Shown: one piece after another, positions 1 through 6,856 of the stretch
Position numbering within the stretch: position 1 is the stretch's first letter
How the letters are laid out: the number at the start of each line of letters is the position of its first letter
Assembly: GCA_903937225.1 (NCBI GenBank)
Contig: CAIZYO010000075.1
Coordinates: 1 to 11,606, forward strand
Length of the DNA stretch: 11,606 nt
Origin: an uncultured Chloroflexota bacterium
Lineage (GTDB): Bacteria > Chloroflexota > Limnocylindria > Limnocylindrales > Limnocylindraceae
Reading direction: 5' to 3'
Notes under the pieces: generated by a model
What the model was told of the DNA's origin: nothing
Database searches by the model: none
Seen by the model: the letters and a program-made list of their open reading frames with translations, nothing else
Program-made: the position numbers and the translations under genes

Positions 1-614
1 CGCTCCCCCTCCCCAGGCTCGATCGCGGCACTCCGAAGGTCATCTCGCTCCGCACGAGCGATCAGCAGCAGTGCCTCACGTCGGGCGTCACCACCACCGA
101 GTTCCTCAAACTCCACTTGTAAGCGTTCGCGCTGCTCAACCAACGCGCCAATCTTCTCTCTCGTTTCGAGGGTCTCTGACCAGCGATCAAGAAGATCCCG
201 CTGGCGACCCCGGTCCCCTAGGCGCTGTTGATCGTGCTGCCCATGGATCTCAATCCGCGGCGCTACCACCGCAGTAAGCGCCGCGATTGTCACCAGCTCG
301 TCGTTGATGCGCGCAATGGAGCGCCCCTCGCTGTGTATCTCTCGGACAACGATCTGTTCCGCTCCATCCGCGCTCAGCAGGAGGTCCACGCGGAGCTTCG
401 CCTCGCCACTCCGGATTGCATCAGTATCGGCACGCGCACCGCGGGCGAGCGCGAGTGCGTCAACGATGAGGCTCTTCCCCGCGCCAGTCTCGCCGGTCAA
501 GACCGTGAGCCCAGCACCAAGTTCAACGCGGACGGCGTCAATGATTGCGAGTCCAGAGACACCAAGCTCAATGATGCGCGACCCGTTCGCAGGGGTGCGC
601 TTCGCGGCGCTCAC
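1..614 (-). CDS. recN: DNA repair protein RecN, N-terminal part (runs off left edge)
   Basis: This is the amino-terminal third (about 204 residues) of RecN, the SMC-like ATPase that acts early in recombinational repair of double-strand breaks; the rest lies beyond position 1. Seen in the translation: an N-terminal beta-strand region (IIELGVSGLAIID, residues 14-26), the Walker A motif GETGAGKS at 41-48, and the RecN signature EIHGQHDQQRL at 122-132. After that comes a charged, Glu/Arg-rich stretch (about 145-200) that would begin the coiled coil. The only usual start codon ahead of the conserved region is GTG at 614-612, which overlaps the nadK stop as GTGA. It leaves a 13-residue basic leader (SAAKRTPANGSR after the first Met) before the family's normal start. 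The Shine-Dalgarno is weak: AGAAGGTGG lies 13 bases upstream inside nadK. nadK-recN adjacency is classical in many bacteria. Identity is secure; the exact start is less so. Confidence 0.95.
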   Translation of the reverse strand, partial: MSAAKRTPANGSRIIELGVSGLAIIDAVRVELGAGLTVLTGETGAGKSLIVDALALARGARADTDAIRSGEAKLRVDLLLSADGAEQIVVREIHSEGRSIARINDELVTIAALTAVVAPRIEIHGQHDQQRLGDRGRQRDLLDRWSETLETREKIGALVEQRERLQVEFEELGGGDARREALLLIARAERDDLRSAAIEPGEGE

Positions 615-1444
615 CGTGGAAGGAGATCCACCTTCTGGCGCACAAGGTCCCAGAAGGGGGCGAGGCCATGAAGTTCAGCAAAGCGAATTGGGAGTGGCGC
701 AGCCGAAACTCGTACTCGATCCCCTGTGGCGAGCGGCTCGTCGATCCATCCATCAATTGAGATAACCGCCTCTTCGCCGTCGACGACCGTGCAGATGACC
801 ACCTGGTCGGCGGAAACCACGACCGATCGCAGTGTGGCGAGATAGGCGGCGATTGGGGTGACGATGATGTTGCGGCTCACCGGGTCAAGGATCGGTCCGC
901 CGGCGGAGAAGGAGTAACCCGTGGATCCGGTTGGCGATGAGACCACGACGCCGTCTGCAATGTAGGTGGCAAGGTGGCTCTCTCCAATCGCAACGTCGAG
1001 GCGAACCACGCGCGGAAGACGCCCACGCGCGACCACCACATCATTGAGTGCGGTGAAGGTGCGCTCCCCACCGTCGGCGCGTTGCACAGTTGCACGAAGC
1101 GCCATTCGCTCCTGCGCACTCCACTTCCCCTCACTGAACGCCTCAAGGGCGCTCGCGAGCTGGAAGCTCTCCGAGCGGGCGAGGAAGCCGATCTTGCCGA
1201 GGTTGATACCGAGGAGGGGAACGCTCTGCTCAGCCACGGCGGCGGCGGCGCGGAGAAAGGTCCCGTCCCCACCGAGCGAGAAGAGCACTTCGCTGCCTGG
1301 GAGAGCCGCCGCAATGCTTTCGCGCTCCTCGGCTGCGAACCCCCAGTGTTCGATGCCGCGCGCGGCGCACCAACCTGCCGCCTCGTCCCACGCTTCAAGG
1401 GCGAGGTCGTTGGTTGGGTTGTAGACAAATCCGTAGCGGCGCAT
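611..1444 (-). CDS. nadK: NAD kinase (ATP/polyphosphate-NAD kinase)
   Basis: A cytosolic enzyme that phosphorylates NAD to NADP and so supplies NADPH for biosynthesis. The 277-residue product has the family hallmarks: the GGDG motif at 58-61 (FSLGGDGTFLRAAA), the substrate-site segment LGINLGKIGFLA at 78-89, the ND pair at 134-135, the long conserved block from ADGVVVSSPTGSTGY (163-177) to SAGGPILDP, and a later DG (231-232). The length is normal for the family. The start chosen is ATG at 1444-1442, because MRRYGFVYNPTN fits the usual beginning; no Shine-Dalgarno is visible before it. An in-frame GTG at 1468-1466 in the spacer would add 8 residues, and an open frame up to 1555 would run into dxs and is rejected. 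A 49-base spacer separates it from dxs. The stop overlaps recN by four bases. The tlyA and argR genes often found beside nadK in other phyla are absent. Confidence 0.95.
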   Translation of the reverse strand: MRRYGFVYNPTNDLALEAWDEAAGWCAARGIEHWGFAAEERESIAAALPGSEVLFSLGGDGTFLRAAAAVAEQSVPLLGINLGKIGFLARSESFQLASALEAFSEGKWSAQERMALRATVQRADGGERTFTALNDVVVARGRLPRVVRLDVAIGESHLATYIADGVVVSSPTGSTGYSFSAGGPILDPVSRNIIVTPIAAYLATLRSVVVSADQVVICTVVDGEEAVISIDGWIDEPLATGDRVRVSAAPLPIRFAELHGLAPFWDLVRQKVDLLPR

Positions 1445-1493
1445 AGTCGCATCATCGCATACGGCCACACTCGGGTGGCGTACCGCACGAGGG

Positions 1494-3491
1494 CTAGCTT
1501 GGGCGGCGCGCCTCCCAGACAGCACGGATCTGGCGCTCGATCCCCGCCTCATCAATCCCGATCAGCGTGCGTAGATCGCTCACACTTCCGTGGTCAACAA
1601 ATGCTCCCGCTGGGATGCCAATGCTAAGGATCGTGGCGCGGACGGGCTGGCCAGTTGCCGCCTGATCCGCCGCGAGCGATTCAACGACGGCCCCACCGAA
1701 GCCCCCAGCAGCAACGCTCTCTTCCAGGGTGACAATCAAGGTTGTAGACCGCCCAAGGCGACGGTAGAGCTCGTCATCGATCGGACTTGCCCAGATCGCA
1801 TTGACCACGCCGACGGAGAGTCCACTGCTGCGGAGTCGCTCTGCAACGCGGATTCCGCGCTGCACAATCGGACCGAATCCGACGATAACGATATCTGTCC
1901 CCTCAGCGAGCGTTTCTGCCTTACCAACAGGGATCGGCTTCGGATCACGAACCGGAACCCCTTCAACGCTGTCGCGAGGATAGTGCAGCGCAAACGGATG
2001 GTCCTGTGCGAGCGCGGTGCGCACGAGCGCACGGAGCTCCTGCTCATCTTTTGGTGACGCGATCACAAGGCGCGGGATCTGCCGCTGTGCGGTCAGCGTG
2101 AACATCCCCTGGTGGCTCGTCCCGTCCTCACCAACGAGACCGGCACGGTCAACTCCGAGGAGAACTGGTTGATCGTTCTGACAGGCGTCGTGGACGATCT
2201 GATCCCACGCCCGCTGCATGAAGGTGGAGTAGATCGCAACCACTGGTCGACCACCACCCATCGCGATTCCGGTTGCGGCGGCAACCGCATGCTGTTCCGC
2301 AATCCCTACATCGTAGAAGCGGTCCGGGTACGCCTTTGCGAATGTGTCGAGGCCTGTCCCAGTTGGCATGCCAGCGGTAATCGCAACGATGCGCCGATCA
2401 TCCGCGGCGGCGGCAACGAGCTCCGCTGCAAATGCGGAGGTGTAGTTCGGCTTCTTCGGCGCGGGGGCAACGGGGACCGCACCCGCCTTGCCGTATGAAT
2501 CCGTGGCGACGCCAACCTCCATCTTCGGGAGTGCTGCTCCGTGGAAGGTGATCGGATCCGCTTCCGCAGGCCTGTATCCACGACCCTTCTGTGTGCGCAC
2601 GTGCACGATCACCGGTCCTGGCATGTTGAACGCGCTCGTGAACGCCTCTTCCATCTGAACGCGGTTATGCCCGTCCAGTACCCCGACATAGGTGATCCCG
2701 AGGTCTTCAAAGAGTCGTCCAGGCTCTTGCGCAAAGGAGATGACGGAGCGACGGAAACTCTTTGAGAAACGAACGAGGGTTTGCCCGATGAGTGGGATCG
2801 CCCCCACGATGCGATCGTATCGACTCTTGCTATCGCGCCATGTTCCGGAGAGCTTGACCTTGGAGAGATAGGTAGAGATTGCTCCCACGGTTGGCGAGAT
2901 TGACATCTCATTGTCATTGAGCACAATCAGCATCTTTGTTTGACGGTGTCCGATGTCATTGAGCGCCTCCAGGCTGAGCCCGCTCATAAGCGCCGCGTCC
3001 CCAACGATGACCGCGATCTTTTCGCTACTTCCGCGAACATCACGGGCAAGCGCGAGGCCTTGGCCGATCGAGATCCCAGTGCCAGCATGGCCGCCATCGA
3101 ACACGTCGTGCGGCGATTCGCTCCGGCGCGGGAATCCGCCAATGCCGCCGAGTTGACGAAGGCTGCCGAAACGTGCGAGGCGACCCGTGAGAAGTTTGTG
3201 TGGGTATGCCTGATGGCCAGTATCAAACACGATCCGGTCGACGGGTGAAGACATGATGTGATGCAGCGCAATCGTCAACTCCACCACGCCGAGGCTCGGG
3301 CCCAAATGGCCTCCCGTCACCGCCGTGGTGGCGATGATCGCCGTGCGCACCTCTTCAGCCAGCTGCGTGATCTCGGCTGCGGAGAGCCCCTTTAGGTCGC
3401 TTGGCCCGCTTAGGCGCGCGAGGAGCGAGTCTGGACCGACCGCACGTAGCGCGATCCCTTCGTCCACAACCTTGCGCGGCTCAACGCTCAC
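1494..3491 (-). CDS. dxs: 1-deoxy-D-xylulose-5-phosphate synthase
   Basis: DXS joins pyruvate and glyceraldehyde 3-phosphate, using thiamine diphosphate, in the first step of the MEP isoprenoid pathway; it also feeds thiamine and pyridoxal synthesis. The 665-residue protein shows the expected order: the thiamine domain with GGHLGPSLGVVEL (60-72) and DTGHQAYPHKLLTGR (90-104), the metal-binding GDxxL...NDN region (164-194, NDNEMSISPT), then IDGH-like VLDGHN (271-276). The transketolase pyrimidine domain follows, with GIAEQHAV (396-403, catalytic Glu399) and DRAGLVGEDGTSHQG (448-462, His460), and last the C-terminal transketolase domain. Two motifs differ from textbook forms: GDA instead of GDG, and GHAGTGIS instead of GHSSTSIS. 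The start is GTG at 3491-3489, overlapping the xseB stop as GTGA and preceded by a good Shine-Dalgarno. It leaves about 20 extra residues before the conserved DSLLARLSGPSDLK. It is probably co-translated with xseB. Confidence 0.97.
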   Translation of the reverse strand: MSVEPRKVVDEGIALRAVGPDSLLARLSGPSDLKGLSAAEITQLAEEVRTAIIATTAVTGGHLGPSLGVVELTIALHHIMSSPVDRIVFDTGHQAYPHKLLTGRLARFGSLRQLGGIGGFPRRSESPHDVFDGGHAGTGISIGQGLALARDVRGSSEKIAVIVGDAALMSGLSLEALNDIGHRQTKMLIVLNDNEMSISPTVGAISTYLSKVKLSGTWRDSKSRYDRIVGAIPLIGQTLVRFSKSFRRSVISFAQEPGRLFEDLGITYVGVLDGHNRVQMEEAFTSAFNMPGPVIVHVRTQKGRGYRPAEADPITFHGAALPKMEVGVATDSYGKAGAVPVAPAPKKPNYTSAFAAELVAAAADDRRIVAITAGMPTGTGLDTFAKAYPDRFYDVGIAEQHAVAAATGIAMGGGRPVVAIYSTFMQRAWDQIVHDACQNDQPVLLGVDRAGLVGEDGTSHQGMFTLTAQRQIPRLVIASPKDEQELRALVRTALAQDHPFALHYPRDSVEGVPVRDPKPIPVGKAETLAEGTDIVIVGFGPIVQRGIRVAERLRSSGLSVGVVNAIWASPIDDELYRRLGRSTTLIVTLEESVAAGGFGGAVVESLAADQAATGQPVRATILSIGIPAGAFVDHGSVSDLRTLIGIDEAGIERQIRAVWEARRPS

Positions 3492-3751
3492 TGCTCCTCC
3501 TCGTCATCATCTGCGTCAAGCTCCGCCAGCCCACCCTCAGGGAGCAGCTCTTCAATCCGCAGTCGGGCAGCCTCAAGCTGCTTCTGTGCGTGCTGTTGCA
3601 ACTTCACGCCACGTTCAAAGTGGGTAACGGCAGCTTCAAGGCCACCATCCTCTGATTCGAGTCGCTCCACGATACTGCGAAGCTCGCGCATCGTTGTCTC
3701 AAAATCTTCGGGGAGCGCGCTGCCGGTCGACTTAGGACGCTTTGCCGCCAT
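3488..3751 (-). CDS. xseB: Exodeoxyribonuclease VII small subunit
   Basis: The small subunit of exonuclease VII, the complex that degrades single-stranded DNA from both ends into acid-soluble oligonucleotides; several XseB copies bind each XseA. The 87-residue protein carries the XseB core, with FETTMRELRSIVERLESEDG at about 17-36, followed by the second helix LEAAVTHFERGVKLQQHAQK. The two helices form the expected hairpin. A glycine turn and a very acidic tail (DADDDEEEQ) follow; the tail is longer than in minimal family members and its codons provide the dxs ribosome-binding site. The ATG at 3751 overlaps the 3' end of xseA by 20 bases and is preceded by AAGGGGGG five bases upstream (3757-3764), so it can initiate independently. 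The TGA overlaps the dxs GTG. Confidence 0.93.
   Translation of the reverse strand: MAAKRPKSTGSALPEDFETTMRELRSIVERLESEDGGLEAAVTHFERGVKLQQHAQKQLEAARLRIEELLPEGGLAELDADDDEEEQ
3494..3501 (-). promoter_or_regulatory. Shine-Dalgarno of dxs inside the xseB tail
   Basis: On the minus strand AGGAGGAG is followed by two bases and the dxs GTG. The same bases encode consecutive glutamates in the acidic C-terminus of XseB. This supports the GTG at 3491 as the dxs start. Confidence 0.75.
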
Positions 3752-5009
3752 CTCGACCCCCCTTTTCGCTGCGCTTTACGTTCGCCACAAGTGACCCCTC
3801 GGCGAGCCGCACTAGAATCTCACGCCCAACGGGAGCTTGTCGCCATGAGCGCACAATCGACCCATCCCCCCCTTCAACCATGGCATATCCACGAGAGAGA
3901 ATGGCGAGCGGCGAGAGGGCGGCGAGGAGGAGGTGCGCCTGTCGTACCTGGTGCGCCGCCCCTCGAAGGGAGAGTCGGACCCCGCGCACAAGGTCGTCCC
4001 CCATCTGTGCGAGGCGTTCTTCCTCCCGTTCAATCTGATTCTCAGGTCCGGCTGCAATCAACGACCGCCCCTCTTCGCGAAGTTCAGTCGCACACTCAAG
4101 GACGATGCGTTGCACCTCCTGGTATCCACGGCCGAGCAGTTGCAGCGGTCGGGCGCGAATCAAATCAAGGTTCGGTGAGAGTCGTGCCGCCGCAATGCTC
4201 GGCGTCCCCGCACGATCATCCGCGACAAGGTCTGCCAGCGTCACATCCGATTCATGCCCAACAGCGGAGAGCACCGGAAGTTGGGACGCCGCGATCGCAC
4301 GTAAGAGCTCCTCGCTGTTAAAGGCAGACAGGTCGTCACTTGATCCTCCGCCTCGCGCAAGGAGGATCACGCTCGGCGCGCTCCCAATCCCCGCGCGCGC
4401 CTCTCGAGCCGCATGCGCATTGGCACGGCGAATGGCTTCAGCGAGTTCCGCTGGGGCGGTCGCACCTTGGACTGGGGCATGAACGAGAAGGAGTCGCGTC
4501 TGTGGCGCAGATCCGCGCAGGACGCGAATCACATCGTGCAACACCGCGCCCGAGCGAGAGGTGACGATTGCAATCCCTTGCGGTGCAAGGGGGATTGGGC
4601 GTTTGCGGGCCGCATCAAAGAGACCTTCAGCCTGGAGCTTTCGTTTCAGCGCCTCAAGTTCCTGTGAGAGGAGTCCGATCCCGCCTGGTCGGATCAGCGT
4701 GCTTGCAATCAACTGATACCTGCTGCGCGGGGTGTAGAGATCAATCCTGCCAATCAAGATCACAATTTCGCCGACCGCTGGAACCTCCTCACCAGGACGA
4801 ATGCTCCCGCGGAACCGAACCGCATCAAGCGTCGACTCGGCGTCACGAAGCGTGAGGTACTCGTGCCCCGCCGTGCTGCGCATGCTGCTCTGCACTTCGC
4901 CAATGACCGCACACGATGCGAGGAGGGGGTCTTCGCTGATTTGGGCACGGATGCGTGCCGCAACTTCAGTGACGCTGAGTGCCTCTTCTGGGGCGGGCTG
5001 CGTGATCAG
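3732..5009 (-). CDS. xseA: Exodeoxyribonuclease VII large subunit (probable CTG start)
   Basis: The catalytic large subunit of exonuclease VII. Read from a CTG at 5009-5007, the product has 425 residues, a normal length. It comprises an N-terminal OB-fold domain (about 10-110: EALSVTEVAARI, then HEYLTLRDAE and VRFRGSI) and the catalytic domain with VTSRSGAVLHD (149-159), ARGGGSSDDLSAFNSEEL (218-235) and AVGHESDVTLAD (249-260). A long coiled region (about 280-360) follows, then LSPLAILSRGYAM (365-377). The first conventional start is GTG at 4895 (387 residues), or ATG at 4883, but both delete the first helix and strand of the OB fold, which is visible in frame upstream. Between an in-frame stop within efp and 4895 there is no ATG, GTG or TTG. 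CTG exactly overlaps the efp stop as CTGA, like the other junctions here. Identity is certain; the start is inferred. The stop is TAA. nusB, often placed between efp and xseA elsewhere, is absent. Confidence 0.92.
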   Translation of the reverse strand: MITQPAPEEALSVTEVAARIRAQISEDPLLASCAVIGEVQSSMRSTAGHEYLTLRDAESTLDAVRFRGSIRPGEEVPAVGEIVILIGRIDLYTPRSRYQLIASTLIRPGGIGLLSQELEALKRKLQAEGLFDAARKRPIPLAPQGIAIVTSRSGAVLHDVIRVLRGSAPQTRLLLVHAPVQGATAPAELAEAIRRANAHAAREARAGIGSAPSVILLARGGGSSDDLSAFNSEELLRAIAASQLPVLSAVGHESDVTLADLVADDRAGTPSIAAARLSPNLDLIRARPLQLLGRGYQEVQRIVLECATELREEGRSLIAAGPENQIEREEERLAQMGDDLVRGVRLSLRGAAHQVRQAHLLLAALSPLAILSRGYAMVEGGDGSIVRSWRQAPVGREILVRLAEGSLVANVKRSEKGGRDGGKAS

Positions 5010-5563
5010 ACGCGAGTCTGGTATTCGCCGGTACGCGTATCCACGCGGATGACATCACCAACGCTCACAAAGAGCGGCACCTGCACCACGAGGCCAGTCT
5101 CAAGGGTTGCGGGCTTACGCGCGCCAGTCGCCGTATCGCCTGCGAAGCCAGGATCCGTCTCCTTGACGACCAGATCAATGTTGATTGGAAGTTCAACCCC
5201 AAGCGTCTCCTCCTCGTAGCTGATTCGCTCAAGCACGAGGTTGTCCTTGATGTAATCCTTCGCCTCGCCGAGCTGGTCGCCCGTGATGACGAACTGGTCG
5301 TAGTTTGAGGTGTCCATGAACGTGTAATCGTTGCCATCTGAAAAGAGAAACTGCGCGGGGCGACGCTCCAGTGTGGCGCGTGGGAACTTTTCACCCGCCT
5401 GGAAGGTCTTCTCAACGATTGACTGCTTCCGAACGTTGCGGAACTTGATTCGAACTTGCGCTGAGCCTCGACCAACTTTGATGTGGTGGTACTCAAGGAT
5501 CTGCCAGAGGTCACCCTCCAACTCAATGACGATCCCCTTCTTTAGTTCGCCGGTTGAAATCAT
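5006..5563 (-). CDS. efp: Translation elongation factor P
   Basis: EF-P binds between the ribosomal P and E sites and rescues stalling at polyproline stretches. The 185-residue length is standard. Domain I (KOW-like, 1 to about 62) begins MISTGELKKGIVIELEGDLW. The tip loop is IKVGRGSA with Arg32 at the position that is modified in other bacteria. Two OB domains follow, with the typical segments YTFMDTSNYDQF and GVELPINIDLVVKETDPG, and a C-terminal domain ending in a VPLFVSVGDVIRVDTRTGEY signature. The ATG at 5563 is preceded by AGGGGGAG with a four-base spacer. An upstream ATG at 5590 (nine more residues) would place this site inside the gene and is rejected. It follows an Xaa-Pro peptidase, a very common pairing. 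Its stop overlaps the inferred CTG start of xseA. Confidence 0.97.
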   Translation of the reverse strand: MISTGELKKGIVIELEGDLWQILEYHHIKVGRGSAQVRIKFRNVRKQSIVEKTFQAGEKFPRATLERRPAQFLFSDGNDYTFMDTSNYDQFVITGDQLGEAKDYIKDNLVLERISYEEETLGVELPINIDLVVKETDPGFAGDTATGARKPATLETGLVVQVPLFVSVGDVIRVDTRTGEYQTRV

Positions 5564-5632
5564 CTGGCTCCCCCTCTCTTTCGGCCGCACGGCCGCTCGG
5601 CCAGGACCCTCTCTTGCCTGCCAGTCTAGCCG
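5564..5632 (-). other. pepP-efp spacer with GC-rich inverted repeat
   Basis: A 69-base non-coding spacer, the longest in the window. Plus-strand 5582-5595 is a perfect five-base-pair stem with a four-base loop (CGGCC-GCAC-GGCCG). An overlapping alternative hairpin, GGCC-GCTC-GGCC, spans 5591-5602. The two are mutually exclusive and lie just upstream of the efp Shine-Dalgarno. No U-run follows on the transcribed strand, so it is not a standard intrinsic terminator. It could be a 5' leader structure, a weak pause site or chance. A TAGACT hexamer (5623-5628) could be a -10 box but has no convincing -35. Confidence 0.4.
5568..5575 (-). promoter_or_regulatory. Strong Shine-Dalgarno of efp
   Basis: AGGGGGAG on the minus strand, four bases before the efp ATG at 5563. 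It decides between the two candidate starts. With the xseB and dxs sites it is one of three clear Shine-Dalgarno sequences in the window, which fits high independent initiation of efp. Confidence 0.8.
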
Positions 5633-6856
5633 TCAGCTCACGATCAAGGGTGCGGAAGGGAATCGCGTGAGCGTGCTCACGCTGCGACCCGCAAGGTCAA
5701 CCGCGACAAGATCTTCGATGCGAATCCCGATTCGCTCCTCAAGGTAGATCCCTGGCTCCACGCTGAACACGGTTGGCGAAGGGAGCGGAGCCTCAGATGC
5801 ACCGCGCGAGAGCGAGGGTGACTCATGAGTCTGCAGTCCAATGCCGTGCCCGAGCCCGTGTTCATACACGCCGTCCACGTCACCCATTGCCGCGCGTGCG
5901 GCGTCGTCTGCTGCCCGTCCAGAGGGGAGCGCTGGTGCCCCACTCTCCACCGCGTGCTGCAGCGCAGCGATCGCCGCCCGCTGTCCATCAAGCACGCGCT
6001 GGTAGAGCGCGAGATCAACATCTGACGCAGCGCCAACAAAGAGCGTGCGCGTCATGTCGCTGCGATAACCCGCAACTTGTGCGCCGAAATCAAAGAGGGC
6101 AACCTCGCCGCGCTGAAACGGACGAGCCCCTGGATTTCCATGTGGGAGCGCGGCGTTTGCACCAGCAAGAGCGGCCACATCAAACGCGAGTGCCTCTGCA
6201 CCACCCTCTCGCATTTCTCGCTCCAAGAGCCACGCCACCTCCGCCTCGGTTGCGCCAGGGAGGAGCTTCGGCAGGACGGCGGCAAGTGCGCGATCCGCTA
6301 CCGCGCAGGCGGCAGCGATCCGCTCGATCTCCGCTGGCTCCTTTACGGCGCGGAGGGCAACCCCCCAACCTTTCGTCGGCGTGAGGGTGAGTCCGGGGGC
6401 AGCCTCTCGCATGCGTTCCCAGATCGCGTGACGGATGGCGCCAGGGTCAACCCCGAGGCTCCGTATCCCATGGGCCTTCGCCCATGCCGCAATCGCCGCA
6501 CCCGGATCACTCCCTGGGTCGAGCGGGGTGGCGAGCGCCGCTTCACGCCGCGCCTGCACCGTGTACCGCGAATCGGCAAAGATCGCGAACGCGTCCGCGG
6601 AGATGAGAATCCAGCCACTTACGCCAGCGGTTGGCTCCTCGTTTGGCCCGAAACAGATGCCAGAAAAGTAGCGCGCATCCGCGTGCGACGTAAGCAAGAG
6701 TGCGTCAAGGCCCTCCGCTCGGGCACGCGCGCGAAGCGCCGCAATCCGGTCAGGTCGTGCCGCCGCATCTGCATCACTCCATCGTTGAAGGTCGGCCTGA
6801 CTCGGTGGCGCGGCGAAATCACTTGGAACCGGTCGCCTTGACTCCGCTGCGCTCAC
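5633..6856 (-). CDS. pepP: M24 family aminopeptidase (Xaa-Pro aminopeptidase/dipeptidase type)
   Basis: A cytoplasmic dinuclear-metal peptidase of the pita-bread fold (MEROPS M24B), expected to release residues N-terminal to proline. The 407-residue protein has an N-terminal creatinase-like domain (about 35-165, including DALLLTSHADARYFSG) and a catalytic domain (about 175-400). All five metal ligands are visible: Asp256 and Asp267 in FDFGAQVAGYRSDMTRT, His337 in GLGHGIGLQTHESP, Glu367 in SVEPGIY and Glu381 in GIRIEDL. The conserved LPHG histidine is His239. The GTG start at 6856 overlaps the mltG stop as GTGA; the first 30 or so residues (rich in Ala, Pro and Ser) lie ahead of the conserved region, so a later start cannot be excluded. 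Sequence alone does not separate aminopeptidase P from prolidase (pepQ), so the symbol is approximate. Its position before efp is the usual arrangement in Gram-positive-type genomes. Confidence 0.9.
   Translation of the reverse strand: MSAAESRRPVPSDFAAPPSQADLQRWSDADAAARPDRIAALRARARAEGLDALLLTSHADARYFSGICFGPNEEPTAGVSGWILISADAFAIFADSRYTVQARREAALATPLDPGSDPGAAIAAWAKAHGIRSLGVDPGAIRHAIWERMREAAPGLTLTPTKGWGVALRAVKEPAEIERIAAACAVADRALAAVLPKLLPGATEAEVAWLLEREMREGGAEALAFDVAALAGANAALPHGNPGARPFQRGEVALFDFGAQVAGYRSDMTRTLFVGAASDVDLALYQRVLDGQRAAIAALQHAVESGAPALPSGRAADDAARAAMGDVDGVYEHGLGHGIGLQTHESPSLSRGASEAPLPSPTVFSVEPGIYLEERIGIRIEDLVAVDLAGRSVSTLTRFPSAPLIVS

Noticed and set aside
1445..1555. N-terminal extension of nadK to 1555
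   Set aside because: It would overlap the dxs 3' end by about 60 bases and adds 37 Arg/Ala-rich residues absent from NAD kinases.
974..1627. 217-codon plus-strand open frame across nadK and the end of dxs
   Set aside because: Lies opposite conserved NadK blocks and crosses into dxs; no motif and no plausible ribosome-binding context.
5564..5590. Upstream ATG of efp at 5590
   Set aside because: The strong Shine-Dalgarno at 5568-5575 lies inside this extension and points to the ATG at 5563, which also gives the standard EF-P length.
5623..5628. TAGACT as a -10 box for an efp promoter
   Set aside because: No acceptable -35 at 16-18 bases; the nearest TTGATC is only 13 bases away.
6077..6841. 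254-codon open frame on the plus strand, antisense to pepP
   Set aside because: Product is Arg/Cys-rich without recognisable motifs, and it lies opposite a gene with all five M24 metal ligands; long antisense frames are expected in GC-rich coding DNA.
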